Source: Casp-actino8 sp032118015
GTDB taxonomy: Bacteria > Actinomycetota > Acidimicrobiia > Acidimicrobiales > Ilumatobacteraceae
Assembly: GCA_032118015.1 (NCBI GenBank)
Contig: JAULYE010000097.1
Coordinates: 1 to 14,878 of the forward strand
Length of the DNA: 14,878 nucleotides
Direction of reading: 5' to 3'
Shown here one piece after another: positions 1 to 7,391 of the stretch. The position numbers and the translations under genes were made by a program. The notes under the pieces were generated by a model. The model searched no databases, was not told the origin of the DNA, and was given only the letters and a program-made list of their open reading frames with translations. How positions within the stretch are numbered: the stretch's first letter is position 1; each line of letters opens with the position of its first letter.

Positions 1-1087
1 TGCGCCGGAAACCCTCGACGAGATCAGCGGACCGACCAGTGTGGATGTCGATCAGAGCCGGGATGACCTTGGCATCAGTCGTGATCTGACCCGGAAACTC
101 GAGCGCATACTCGATGCGGAGATCCTCGTGATTGTCCACGTCGCCATTGAGTGCGGCAACAACGTAGGGGCCCGCTCCATTGGTTGCCTGTCGAGGTGTA
201 TTCGGCATCGCGGTGATGACGCGCTCGCTGTTGACGGGGTGAGCATTGGGTTCTGAAATGATGCCGACACTCGCCCAGCGGGTGTGACCGAGCAGCGACA
301 CCTGAGCATTCGCAGATGCAAGGGCCCTGTGCAGCAGCGCATCGTTTCGAACGGCATCTCGAATGACACGCGTGTTGTCTCCGAGTTCACCGATTTCGGC
401 TGCTGCCTTGTACACGAAGGACAGAACACCATCGACCATGCGCGCGGATCCGCTTTGGAACAACGGATCGCTGCGCTCTCCGCCGAGTTCACGGACCACT
501 TCTGGATCGTCGGCATTGAGACCGTGATTCCACACGAACACGTGAATTCCAGCCGAATCACGTCCGCGCACCTCGAGGCGATCCAGAGCCGTCAAAGACT
601 GCTGGATCATCAGGTAACCACCGAGAGCCACATCGACCGCTCGCACGGAGCGTCCGGACGATGCGACAAGATCCGCAACTGCACTCGCCGTCTGGAGTCG
701 GTCCTGGCCGATCGACCACACGATGTCACGCAAAGCGATCAGCCGCTGTGCCGAGCGCTCCAACAGTTCGAGGTCGGTCGTCTCCTCCTCCAGCTGCGAA
801 TCAGCTGCTTCGATGCGGGCCTGAACGAGTGCCAGACGATCTGCGATGCCCTCCATCAACGCCGAACTGGGCCGCTCGGTCCCCGATGTCCCCGTTCGCT
901 GATCCTCGAGCAGTGCCCTCAGGCCTGGAACTCCTTTGAGGAGATCGTTCACATGGCTCAGGACCTGCGCCGAACGTTCGAGGTCGTCACCTGCGGCGAC
1001 GGCATCGTCGAGGAGCCCGAGAACGACTGCCGGGGTGGGAGCCGGGCGGGTCGATGGACGACTCACCAGGGCGACGATGCCACACAT
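1..1087 (-). CDS. glmS: GlmS-family glutamine amidotransferase with expanded N-terminal domain (partial, 3' end outside window)
   Basis: This frame stays open for 362 codons from an ATG 22 bases after the glmM stop and runs off the left edge. It begins Met-Cys-Gly-Ile-Val, so Cys2 becomes the N-terminal nucleophile of a class II (Ntn) glutaminase. The other GlmS glutaminase landmarks follow in order: RGRDSAG (174-180, normally RGYDSAG near 33-39), GHTRWA (267-272, Arg270 and Trp271), NAHPV (281-285), LNGD with Asn314-Gly315 (usually HNG), and TTD with Asp338 (normally near 123). In the family this domain releases ammonia from glutamine, and C-terminal SIS domains use it to turn fructose-6-phosphate into glucosamine-6-phosphate; those SIS domains lie outside the window. 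The oddity is size: about 140 extra residues lie between MCGIV and RGRDSAG, including a Glu/Leu-rich stretch (about 77-120) that looks coiled-coil, and about 55 more precede GHTRWA. Adjacency to glmM supports an amino-sugar role. A related SIS-domain amidotransferase with another substrate is possible. Confidence 0.85.
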   Translation of the reverse strand, partial: MCGIVALVSRPSTRPAPTPAVVLGLLDDAVAAGDDLERSAQVLSHVNDLLKGVPGLRALLEDQRTGTSGTERPSSALMEGIADRLALVQARIEAADSQLEEETTDLELLERSAQRLIALRDIVWSIGQDRLQTASAVADLVASSGRSVRAVDVALGGYLMIQQSLTALDRLEVRGRDSAGIHVFVWNHGLNADDPEVVRELGGERSDPLFQSGSARMVDGVLSFVYKAAAEIGELGDNTRVIRDAVRNDALLHRALASANAQVSLLGHTRWASVGIISEPNAHPVNSERVITAMPNTPRQATNGAGPYVVAALNGDVDNHEDLRIEYALEFPGQITTDAKVIPALIDIHTGRSADLVEGFRR

Positions 1088-1109
1088 GCCCCTAGGCTAC
1101 CCACCCTTT

Positions 1110-2501
1110 TCAGGTGCTCGGTTCGGGTCCTCCCCAGCGTAAAACCACCACAGCAACGAGTTCATCGGCGATCTCCGTGGCGATTCGAGCGTCATCGGCT
1201 TCGACCATCACGCGCACCACCGGCTCGGTTCCGCTCTTGCGTACAAGAACACGACCCCGCTGACCGAGACGAGCACGTGCTGAAGCAAGTTCGGCTGCGA
1301 TCTCGTCGTCCACATCGTCGGGTTTGACCGTCACGGCGACTGCTCGCAGAACCTGGGGCACAGTGGTCAGCACCGACGTTGCGAGCTCGGAAAACGGCCG
1401 CTCGTTGGCTGACTTCTCCCGGAGGCACAGCCGAGCCAGAACGACAGCCGCCAACAATCCATCACCGGTGGTGGCGAGATCCCGATGGATGATGTGCCCG
1501 CTCTGCTCACCTCCGATCACATACCCGTGCGTCTCCATTTCCTGGAGGACACTGCGATCGCCAACCGGGGTCGTGACCACCTGGATGCCTGCGTCGTCCA
1601 TTGCTCGATGGAATCCGAGATTCGTCATCACGGTGACAACGACGGTTCCACCGATCAATGTCCCTGATCCAAGCCGCTCGAGTGCTGAGAGGGCAATCAG
1701 ACGATCACCGTCGACGATCTTGCCGTTCTCATCGACTGCGATGACCCTGTCACCGTCTCCATCGAATGCGAAGGCGACGTCGACATCGAGATCCCCATGT
1801 GCTTGTGTCACGAATTCGCGCAACGCCTCAGGTGAGGTTGCCCCACATCCATCGTTGATGTTCGTACCCGTGGGGGCGTCGTTGAGAACGACAATGTCAG
1901 CCCCCAAACGGGAAAGTACATCAGGTGCTACCGCGCTCATCGCCCCGTTGGCCGTATCGACGACGATACGCATTCCGGCTAGAGCTCCTTCACCGAAGAG
2001 TTCAACGAGATGATCCGCGTACTCACCACCTGCGTCGAGTCGTCGAGTGATGAGTCCAATGTTCTCTGGATCCGGTGGCATGTTCGAGGCCGAACGGAGA
2101 TTGTCGAGTTCGGCTTCCACTGCGATCTGGGCAGCATCGGACAGCTTGCGACCTCCGGCTGCGAACACCTTGACACCATTGTCCGCATGAAGGTTGTGCG
2201 ATGCAGTGACAACGATGCCAGGCACCCCATCACGTGCCGAGATGAATGCCACTGCAGGAGTCGGAAGAATGCCCAATTGCTGGACGCTCACTCCTTCTGA
2301 TGCGAGCCCCGCACACAGTGCGGCCTCGAAAATCGGACCCGAAGACCGCGGATCGTGAGCAATCACCATCCGACGCTCGGGTAGCACACGTGCGAGAGCA
2401 CGCCCGAGGCGCAGCGCGAATTCTGGAGTCAACTCCGTCAATGCGCGAGCGCGCACACCATCTGTTCCAAACGACGGGTCGACGTGCTCGTGAACGGACA
2501 C
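1110..2501 (-). CDS. glmM: Phosphoglucosamine mutase GlmM
   Basis: GlmM interconverts glucosamine-6-phosphate and glucosamine-1-phosphate in the cytosol, the step before UDP-GlcNAc. With the chosen start the protein has 463 residues, within the usual 440-465. Visible motifs are FGTDGVR (11-17), TASHN (99-103) with the phosphorylated Ser101, the Mg-binding DGDGD (247-251), the sugar-binding GGEQSGH (330-336) and the phosphate-binding KSGTEP (422-427). The SASHNPxxDNG consensus is changed to TASHNLHADNG, with the catalytic Ser-His-Asn kept. The reading frame opens at GTG 2525, but no Shine-Dalgarno lies ahead of it. GTG 2501 has AGGCGGA nine bases upstream and gives a family-like N-terminus, so it is preferred; the longer form adds eight residues. 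It follows rpsI by 32 bases and precedes the glmS-like gene by 22, so it is probably cotranscribed with both. Function is near certain, the start moderately so. Confidence 0.95.
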   Translation of the reverse strand: MSVHEHVDPSFGTDGVRARALTELTPEFALRLGRALARVLPERRMVIAHDPRSSGPIFEAALCAGLASEGVSVQQLGILPTPAVAFISARDGVPGIVVTASHNLHADNGVKVFAAGGRKLSDAAQIAVEAELDNLRSASNMPPDPENIGLITRRLDAGGEYADHLVELFGEGALAGMRIVVDTANGAMSAVAPDVLSRLGADIVVLNDAPTGTNINDGCGATSPEALREFVTQAHGDLDVDVAFAFDGDGDRVIAVDENGKIVDGDRLIALSALERLGSGTLIGGTVVVTVMTNLGFHRAMDDAGIQVVTTPVGDRSVLQEMETHGYVIGGEQSGHIIHRDLATTGDGLLAAVVLARLCLREKSANERPFSELATSVLTTVPQVLRAVAVTVKPDDVDDEIAAELASARARLGQRGRVLVRKSGTEPVVRVMVEADDARIATEIADELVAVVVLRWGGPEPST

Positions 2502-2533
2502 GTGGAGAGTTCCGCCTGTCGGCACCAGCGCAA

Positions 2534-2926
2534 TCAGCGCTTGGTGTACTGCGGCGCCTTACGAGCCTTCTTGAGACCGTACTTCTTGCTCTCCTTGCGA
2601 CGCGAGTCACGGGTGAGCAGACCAGCCTTTTTCAAGGTCGGGCGGAACTCCGGATCGATCTCGATGAGTGAGCGCGCAATGCCCATGCGCATCGCACCGG
2701 ACTGGCCGTTCACGCCACCGCCGATGATCGATGCCTCGACGTCGTACTGCTCAAGCGTGTTCGTGACACGCAGTGCTTCGACTGCGGCGTTGCGCTGTGT
2801 CGTGGTGGCAAAGTACTGGTCGAGCGGCTTGCCGTTGACCGTGACCTTTCCGGATCCCGGTCGCAAGCGAACACGCGCAATGGCTTGCTTGCGTCGTCCG
2901 GTGGTCTGAGTCAGTGGCTTGTTCAT
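2534..2926 (-). CDS. rpsI: 30S ribosomal protein S9 (uS9)
   Basis: S9 is a small-subunit head protein whose C-terminal tail reaches the P-site tRNA. The 130-residue protein has the family signature: GRRKQAIARVRL near the N-terminus (10-21), VNGKPLDQYF (30-39), GGGVNGQSGAMRMGIARSL (69-87) and the basic tail ending KAPQYTKR, whose terminal Lys-Arg is the tRNA-contacting end. The ATG at 2926 is preceded by GAGG about 11 bases upstream and gives the expected length; longer readings of the frame run back through rplM and are not real. It lies 26 bases after rplM, the usual L13-S9 pair, and 32 bases ahead of the preferred glmM start. Confidence 0.98.
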   Translation of the reverse strand: MNKPLTQTTGRRKQAIARVRLRPGSGKVTVNGKPLDQYFATTTQRNAAVEALRVTNTLEQYDVEASIIGGGVNGQSGAMRMGIARSLIEIDPEFRPTLKKAGLLTRDSRRKESKKYGLKKARKAPQYTKR

Positions 2927-2952
2927 GTTCGTGAATACCTCGATAAATCGGC

Positions 2953-3399
2953 TCAGCGAGCCTTGGCGTGGTCGACTGTGAGCACAGAAGGGTTCTGCGC
3001 CGAATGGGGATGTTCTGATCCTGCATAGACCTTGAGCTTCTTGATCATCTGGCGACCGAGTGGACCCTTGGGGAGCATGCCGCTCACTGTGCGCCGAATC
3101 GCGTCGTCGGGACGTCGCTGCAAGAAACTGCCGTACGTTTCGCTCTTCAAACCACCGGGATAGCCCGAGTAGTTGTGCACCATGTGTGTGTCGGCTTTTC
3201 CGGATGTGAGTACGACTTTGGCGGCGTTGATGACGATGACATGATCGCCCGAGTCCATGTGAGGTGCGAAGGTCGGCTTGTGCTTGCCGCGCAGAATGCG
3301 CGCAACTTCGGTGCACAGGCGACCGAGGACGAGACCTTCGGCATCGACGATGTGCCACTGCCTCGTGATCTCGCTTGCCTTGGGCGAATACGTAGTCAT
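2953..3399 (-). CDS. rplM: 50S ribosomal protein L13 (uL13)
   Basis: L13 is an early-assembling large-subunit protein that binds 23S rRNA. The 148-residue product shows the family hallmarks: WHIVDAEGLVLGRL (15-28), GDHVIVINAAKV (51-62), the HNYSGYPGGLK block near 74-84 and MLPKGPLGRQMIKKLKVY near 107-124. The start is ATG 3399, ahead of YSPKASEITRQWHIVDA, with a weak AGAAG Shine-Dalgarno. The frame could be read back to 3516 (187 residues), but the extra residues show no L13 character and would cover the structured leader described at 3400-3538. It is the first gene after the truA gap and probably starts the rplM-rpsI-glmM-glmS unit. In E. coli L13 represses its own mRNA; whether that holds here cannot be read from sequence. 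Confidence 0.98.
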   Translation of the reverse strand: MTTYSPKASEITRQWHIVDAEGLVLGRLCTEVARILRGKHKPTFAPHMDSGDHVIVINAAKVVLTSGKADTHMVHNYSGYPGGLKSETYGSFLQRRPDDAIRRTVSGMLPKGPLGRQMIKKLKVYAGSEHPHSAQNPSVLTVDHAKAR

Positions 3400-3538
3400 G
3401 TTCACTTCTTTCGCGTACTGATTGCGTGCTGACTGCACTTTGTGCGTGTGCAACACACGCCTGGCTCGGGAGGACTGGCACGTCCCCCAGGGACTTGAAA
3501 AGGATACGGGGATCACCCCCTAAAAAGACCGGAAACCC
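3400..3538 (-). promoter_or_regulatory. truA-rplM intergenic region, structured leader of rplM
   Basis: This 139-base gap, read on the minus strand, is rich in inverted repeats. A perfect 7-bp stem with a 3-base loop, GCGTGTG-TTG-CACACGC, lies at 3444-3460, 44 bases ahead of the rplM start. Just upstream CCTGG (3487-3491) can pair with CCAGG (3460-3464), enclosing GGGGGAC/GTCCTCC, which can pair with one G-U. A 4-bp stem GTGC/GCAC lies at 3426-3438 and GGGG-TGAT-CCCC at 3508-3519. A TATCCT hexamer at 3501-3506 region resembles a -10 box, but no convincing -35 lies at the right distance, so the promoter is not placed. The region probably carries the transcription start and 5' leader of rplM-rpsI. 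No stem is followed by a clean T-run, so it does not look like a strong intrinsic terminator. Confidence 0.4.
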
Positions 3539-4426
3539 TCACTTGGTTCCCGAATCGAGATCATTCAGGATGTGCGTTTCCGGGGAATTCTCGCCAGTCC
3601 CGCTGGCGTCGTACCCGACCTCCCACAAGGTGAGACCCTGTGGAGGGGCCACTTGGCCCGCTCGGCTGCGATCTCGAGCCTTCAGGATGTCCAGGATTGA
3701 TCCAGGGGTGATCTTGCCCATTCCCACGTCCACCAGGGTCCCCACCATCGACCGGACCATCTGGTGGCAAAAGGCCGTGGCCCGAACGTCGAACCACAGC
3801 AGATTCTGACCCTTGTCACTGATCTCATGAGTCCATCGGGCTTCGAGAAGCCGCCGAACCATGCTCGCTGGCCTCGTCTCCCCATCGGCGGTCACGATGT
3901 CCGGGGGACGCCGACACAATGACGAAAAATCGTGCTCTCCGATCAGGGGATCGCACGCCAGTCGCATCAGCGCAAGATCGAGCGGAGTTGCAACCCACCA
4001 TGCCGAATGCTCGACGATCGGATCACCCACAGGCTCGTTGAGGACGCAGTAGCGGTAATGGCGCCACAGCGCGGAGAATCTGGCATCGAAGCCGGAATCC
4101 GCCCATTGCGCTGAACGCACAACGAGTCCAGGTGCACACATCTTGGTCAGCCGACGGGCCAATCCATCGATGTCAACTGTGGAGGGAAGATCCACTGAAA
4201 CCACTTGACCCCAGGCGTGCACTCCGGCGTCGGTTCGACCGGCACCTGTGACATCGATCGATCGGCGCGCGATCTTCGACAGTGCAGTTTCGAGCTCGCC
4301 GGCCACTGTACGCACTCCCGCGTTGTCGGCGAACCCATGGAATCGAGACCCGTCGTAGGCGAGAAACAGACGAGCCCGCCTCACGGCGGGCTCATCGACA
4401 GTTCCGGTGTTGGAGGTTCTCGTCAC
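3539..4426 (-). CDS. truA: tRNA pseudouridine(38-40) synthase TruA
   Basis: TruA converts uridines 38-40 in the anticodon stem-loop of many tRNAs to pseudouridine. The 295-residue protein has the catalytic GAGRTDAGVHA motif (61-71) with Asp66, the FDARFSALWRHYRY segment (113-126) carrying the conserved active-site Tyr, and FCHQMVRSMVGTLVDVG (219-235) with Arg225. The N-terminal YDGSRFHGFADN replaces the common FxGWQ with FHGFA, and RTVAGELE replaces RTVQGELE. The start is GTG 4426, overlapping the rplQ stop by four bases (GTGA), so translation is probably coupled. About 15 residues precede the conserved core. Placement after rplQ is standard in actinobacteria and many firmicutes. Confidence 0.96.
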   Translation of the reverse strand: MTRTSNTGTVDEPAVRRARLFLAYDGSRFHGFADNAGVRTVAGELETALSKIARRSIDVTGAGRTDAGVHAWGQVVSVDLPSTVDIDGLARRLTKMCAPGLVVRSAQWADSGFDARFSALWRHYRYCVLNEPVGDPIVEHSAWWVATPLDLALMRLACDPLIGEHDFSSLCRRPPDIVTADGETRPASMVRRLLEARWTHEISDKGQNLLWFDVRATAFCHQMVRSMVGTLVDVGMGKITPGSILDILKARDRSRAGQVAPPQGLTLWEVGYDASGTGENSPETHILNDLDSGTK

Positions 4427-4794
4427 ACGAGTTCGATCCGAGCCATCGGGGCATTGTCCCCCTGGCGCGGACCCAGTTTCAGGATGCGGAGATATCCGCC
4501 ATTGCGATCGGCATAGCGCGGCGCGACGTCGGTGACGAGCTTGTGTGTCATCTCCTTGTCACCGAGATAGCCCTGGATCTGACGAATGCGGTGAATGCTT
4601 GCGGCATCTCCGTCATTGGCCTTCTTGGCCTTGGTGATCAGCTTTTCCGCGATCGGGCGCAGTGCTTTGGCCTTGGCCTCGGTGGTCTCGATACCTTCGG
4701 CCGCGATCAAAGACGCGGTCAAGTTGGCCATCATGAGCTTTTGATGCTGAGAGCTTCCGCCGAAATTGCGGGCTCTGCGGGGTTTTGCGGGCAT
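4423..4794 (-). CDS. rplQ: 50S ribosomal protein L17 (bL17)
   Basis: L17 is a bacterial large-subunit protein near the peptide exit tunnel. The 123-residue protein contains FGGSSQHQKLMMANLTASLI (11-30), the EGIETTEAKAKALRPIAEKLIT segment (33-54) and the C-terminal GGYLRILKLGPRQGDNAPMARIELV-like ending, all typical. The start is ATG 4794 behind AAGGAAG with suitable spacing. It is 72 bases downstream of rpoA, the widest gap inside the alpha cluster; I see no convincing promoter or hairpin there. It overlaps the truA start by four bases. Confidence 0.98.
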   Translation of the reverse strand: MPAKPRRARNFGGSSQHQKLMMANLTASLIAAEGIETTEAKAKALRPIAEKLITKAKKANDGDAASIHRIRQIQGYLGDKEMTHKLVTDVAPRYADRNGGYLRILKLGPRQGDNAPMARIELV

Positions 4795-4866
4795 GTTCTC
4801 TTCCTTGGTCGTACGTCGTCACGGGATTTTCATCCGACACGACAACTCAAAATATCGGTGTTCGGC

Positions 4867-5799
4867 TCAGCCGCGCAGGGACAATCCTCGCTCGTCGAGC
4901 TTCTGCTTGACCTCGTCCAGGCTCTTTTGCCCAAAGTTGGTGATGTTCAGGAGATCGTCCTCTGTCTTGCTCAGAAGTTCGCCAATGGTGTTCACCTGTG
5001 CTCGCTTGAGACAGTTGCGCGGGCGCTCCGACAGATCGAGATCCTCGATGGCGATGTCCAGATCAGGACTGATCGCGCCACTCTGGATGACCTCTCCCAG
5101 TTCGAGACCTTTGGGCTCTTCTGAGAGATTGGCAACGAGATCCACGAGCGATCGCAGAGTTGCTCCCGCTGAGGCGAGGGCATCACGCGGATCGATGGTG
5201 CCATCGGTCTCGATGTCGAGAACGAGCTTGTCGTAATTGGTCGACTGCTCGACGCGTGTCGGCTGGACGTCGAACATGACGCGCCGTACTGGAGAGAAGA
5301 CAGCGTCGATCGGGATGACGCCAATCGTGCGCGAACCTGAATCGCGATCGCTCGAGACATAACCCTTGCCCTGGTCAACCGTCAGATCGACAGCGAGGCG
5401 ACCCTTGGCGTTGACGTGGGCGATGACCAGATCCTTGTTCAGGATCTCGACTTCGGACGGGCACTGAATGTCGCCAGCGGTGATCACTGCCGGACCGCGA
5501 ACATCGACGCGGATCGTTACGGGCTCCTCAGCCACGGACGTCAGCACGATGTCTTTGAGGTTCAAGATGATGTCGGTGACATCTTCGGTGACTCCAGGGA
5601 TCGTGTCGAACTCGTGAAGAGCTTCGTCGAAGCGAACCATGGTGATGGCTGCTCCGGGAATCGACGACAGCAGCACACGCCGCAGGGAATTACCGATTGT
5701 GTAGCCGAAGCCGGGTTCGAGAGGACCGACCGCAAAACTCTGACGGTTTCCGATCTGTTCGCCGATGGCTTCGACACTGGGGCGCTGGATGACGAGCAT
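4867..5799 (-). CDS. rpoA: DNA-directed RNA polymerase subunit alpha
   Basis: The alpha subunit dimerises to nucleate RNA polymerase assembly and contacts upstream promoter DNA and activators. The 310-residue protein has the N-terminal assembly domain, with GYTIGNSLRRVLLSSIPG near 32-49 and VTEDVTDIILNLK near 75-87, a short linker, and the C-terminal domain from about 255. The latter has ERPRNCLKRA, aligning with the E. coli Arg265-Asn268 DNA-binding region, then IGELLSKTEDDLLNITNFGQKSLDEV. It ends soon after RGLSL, giving a short tail. The start ATG 5799 is preceded by GGAAG eight bases upstream. It lies between rpsD (30 bases away) and rplQ. Confidence 0.99.
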   Translation of the reverse strand: MLVIQRPSVEAIGEQIGNRQSFAVGPLEPGFGYTIGNSLRRVLLSSIPGAAITMVRFDEALHEFDTIPGVTEDVTDIILNLKDIVLTSVAEEPVTIRVDVRGPAVITAGDIQCPSEVEILNKDLVIAHVNAKGRLAVDLTVDQGKGYVSSDRDSGSRTIGVIPIDAVFSPVRRVMFDVQPTRVEQSTNYDKLVLDIETDGTIDPRDALASAGATLRSLVDLVANLSEEPKGLELGEVIQSGAISPDLDIAIEDLDLSERPRNCLKRAQVNTIGELLSKTEDDLLNITNFGQKSLDEVKQKLDERGLSLRG

Positions 5800-5829
5800 A
5801 TTTCACTTCCGTTCGTCGATGAGGGTGGA

Positions 5830-6447
5830 TTACTTCGAGTAGAGCTCGACGATGAGCTGTTCACGCACGGGAACGTCGATGTGCTCACGTGATGGTTCCG
5901 TGCGAACCGTCACCTGCTTGCCTCCGTCACCGGATTCGAGCCAGCCCACGAGGGAACGGTCGAGGGTGTCGATGTTGTGCTGAATGACGATCATGTTGCT
6001 CGCCTTGTCTGTCAGCGACACGACGTCGCCAGGCTTGACGCGTGCGCTCGGGATGTTCAGCCGCTTGCCATTGACCTTGACCAGGCCGTGACTCACGAAC
6101 TGGCGAGCCTGCGGACGGGTGTTGCCGAAACCGGCGCGGTACACCACGTTGTCGAGGCGCAATTCGAGCAGTCGGAGCAGGTTCTCACCCGTCGGACCGG
6201 CGAGGCGGTTGGCTTCTTCGTAGGTCTTTCGGAACTGACGCTCGAGGACACCGTAGATGTACTTGGCTTTTTGCTTTTCCTGGAGCTGAGCCAAGTATTC
6301 GCTGCCCGCCGAGCGACGACGTGTACGACCGTGCTGACCGGGAGGGAAAGGACGACGCTCGAGAGCCTTGCGACCCTTTTCGTTGTCGAAGATGTTGGTG
6401 TTCAAGCGCCGCGACAGACGCACCTTGGGACCGGTGTAACGAGCCAT
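5830..6447 (-). CDS. rpsD: 30S ribosomal protein S4 (uS4), zinc-free form
   Basis: S4 is a primary 16S rRNA binding protein that starts small-subunit assembly; in several bacteria it also represses its own cluster. The 205-residue product begins ARYTGPKVRLSRR, has PPGQHGRTRRR near 43-53, and carries the S4 RNA-binding domain around 93-155 (LELRLDNVVYRAGF, then ARQFVSHGLVKVNGKRLNIPS). It ends VELYSK. The N-terminal region has no cysteine where the zinc-binding form has a CxxC cluster, so this is the C-minus type. The start is ATG 6447, two bases after the rpsK stop (TAGTCATG), with AGAGGAAC in the last rpsK codons serving as ribosome binding site. The upstream extension of the frame to 6480 is inside rpsK and is not used. 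Confidence 0.98.
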   Translation of the reverse strand: MARYTGPKVRLSRRLNTNIFDNEKGRKALERRPFPPGQHGRTRRRSAGSEYLAQLQEKQKAKYIYGVLERQFRKTYEEANRLAGPTGENLLRLLELRLDNVVYRAGFGNTRPQARQFVSHGLVKVNGKRLNIPSARVKPGDVVSLTDKASNMIVIQHNIDTLDRSLVGWLESGDGGKQVTVRTEPSREHIDVPVREQLIVELYSK

Positions 6448-6449
6448 GA

Positions 6450-6848
6450 CTAGTTCCTCTTCCGCTTGGGCAGCTTGCATCCGTTGTGCGGGATGGGAGT
6501 GACGTCCTTGATTCCCGTGACTTCGATACCCGTGTTCTGAAGCGAGCGGATCGCAGTATCACGCCCAGAACCCGGGCCCTTGGCATGCACTTCGACACGT
6601 CGCATACCCTGCTCGAATGCTGCCTTGGCGGCTTTCTCGGCTGCCATTTGCGCTGCGAACGGGGTGCTCTTGCGGGAACCTTTGAAACCGACACCGCCGC
6701 CCGACGCCCATGCGAGGACATTGCCTTCGGTATCAGAAATGCTGACAATCGTGTTGTTGAACGAGCACTTGATGTGGCACACACCAACACTGATGTTCTT
6801 GCGCTCACGCTTGCGGGGACGGCGTCCACCTGGCTTGGGCTTGGCCAT
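6450..6848 (-). CDS. rpsK: 30S ribosomal protein S11 (uS11)
   Basis: S11 sits on the 30S platform near the mRNA Shine-Dalgarno cleft. The 132-residue protein has a basic N-terminus, the SFNNTIVSISDTEGNVLAWAS block (29-49), VGFKGSRKSTPFAAQMAAE (53-71), the KGPGSGRDTAIRSL signature (90-103) and the ending DVTPIPHNGCKLPKRKRN-like tail. It starts two bases after the rpsM stop at a TAGTCATG junction, with AGGAAG in the last rpsM codons, and ends two bases before rpsD at the same kind of junction, so rpsM-rpsK-rpsD look translationally coupled. Confidence 0.98.
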   Translation of the reverse strand: MAKPKPGGRRPRKRERKNISVGVCHIKCSFNNTIVSISDTEGNVLAWASGGGVGFKGSRKSTPFAAQMAAEKAAKAAFEQGMRRVEVHAKGPGSGRDTAIRSLQNTGIEVTGIKDVTPIPHNGCKLPKRKRN

Positions 6849-6850
6849 GA

Positions 6851-7231
6851 CTACTTCCTCACTGCCTTCTTCTTGTTGGCGACTGTCTTCTTCGGACCCT
6901 TACGAGTACGAGCGTTGGTGTGCGTACGCTGACCGCGCACGGGTAGACCCTTGCGATGGCGCACTCCCTGGAGGCAGCCGATCTCGATTTTGCGCTTGAT
7001 GTCGGTCTGCACCTCACGGCGCAGATCACCTTCGACGGTCAGGTTCTGATCCACCCAGACACGCAGCTTGTTGATTTCTTCTTCGGTGAGATCGCGCACG
7101 CGAGTGTTGGTATCGATACCGAGTTCGCTGCACATCTTCTGGGCAGTTGGCTTGCCAACACCGAAGATATAGGTCAGGGAAATCTCGAGGCGCTTCTCGC
7201 GCGGGATGTCCACTCCGGAAATACGGGCCAT
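6851..7231 (-). CDS. rpsM: 30S ribosomal protein S13 (uS13)
   Basis: S13 lies in the 30S head, contacts P-site tRNA and forms intersubunit bridges. The 126-residue product begins MARISGVDIPREKRLEISL and has the helix-hairpin-helix-like IFGVGKPTAQKM (22-33), the RREVQTDIKRKIEIGCLQGVRHR region (71-93) and GLPVRGQRTHTNARTRKGPKK near the C-terminus, the family signature. The start ATG 7231 matches the family N-terminus; the longer reading to 7333 crosses rpmJ in another frame. It is 17 bases downstream of rpmJ. Confidence 0.98.
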   Translation of the reverse strand: MARISGVDIPREKRLEISLTYIFGVGKPTAQKMCSELGIDTNTRVRDLTEEEINKLRVWVDQNLTVEGDLRREVQTDIKRKIEIGCLQGVRHRKGLPVRGQRTHTNARTRKGPKKTVANKKKAVRK

Positions 7232-7248
7232 GATGTTCCTTGCTCTCC

Positions 7249-7362
7249 TCAGCCTTGCCGCTGCTTGTGACGCGGGTTTTCGCAAATGACCATCACGCGA
7301 CCGTGGCGGCGGATGACTTTGCACTTCTCGCAAATTTTCTTGACACTCGGTTTGACCTTCAT
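7249..7362 (-). CDS. rpmJ: 50S ribosomal protein L36 (bL36), zinc-binding form
   Basis: A 37-codon gene reading MKVKPSVKKICEKCKVIRRH and onward to HKQRQG, with a TGA stop. L36 is the smallest 50S protein and binds a single zinc near the L7/L12 stalk base. The four ligands of the C-plus form are present: Cys11, Cys14, Cys27 and His32. It sits in its usual place between infA (29 bases upstream) and rpsM (17 bases downstream). The ribosome binding site is weak (GAG ahead of GACGTC-ATG). It is easily missed because it is so short. Confidence 0.98.
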   Translation of the reverse strand: MKVKPSVKKICEKCKVIRRHGRVMVICENPRHKQRQG

Positions 7363-7391
7363 GACGTCTCAGTTCTTTTGAGCGTTCGCTG

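Noticed and set aside
52..561. A 169-codon minus-strand frame
   Set aside because: It is another frame inside the glmS-like gene, and its translation shows no family features, while the glmS frame has the whole active-site set.
284..1327. A 347-codon open frame on the plus strand
   Set aside because: It lies antisense to the glmS-like gene and the end of glmM, both of which have clear family motifs. Its translation is Arg/Cys/His-rich with no recognisable domain, typical of a shadow frame in GC-rich DNA.
3400..3516. Extended N-terminus of L13 (187 residues)
   Set aside because: The extra 39 residues have no L13 character and overlap strong inverted repeats; ATG 3399 gives the normal length.
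3508..3519. GGGG-TGAT-CCCC hairpin after truA as an intrinsic terminator
   Set aside because: The stem is only four pairs, and the following sequence is GTATCCTTTT rather than an immediate T-run, so termination is not well supported.
3501..3530. Sigma70 promoter for rplM using the TATCCT hexamer
   Set aside because: No acceptable -35 hexamer is found 16-18 bases upstream; the candidates there (such as GTCTTT) match poorly.
4795..4866. Separate promoter in the rpoA-rplQ gap
   Set aside because: TTGTCG and TTGAGT occur, but no TANNNT lies at 16-18 bases from them; a Shine-Dalgarno is the only clear signal.
4282..5124. A 280-codon plus-strand frame antisense to rplQ and rpoA
   Set aside because: It is fully antisense to two essential, well-conserved genes and has no recognisable domain or ribosome binding site.
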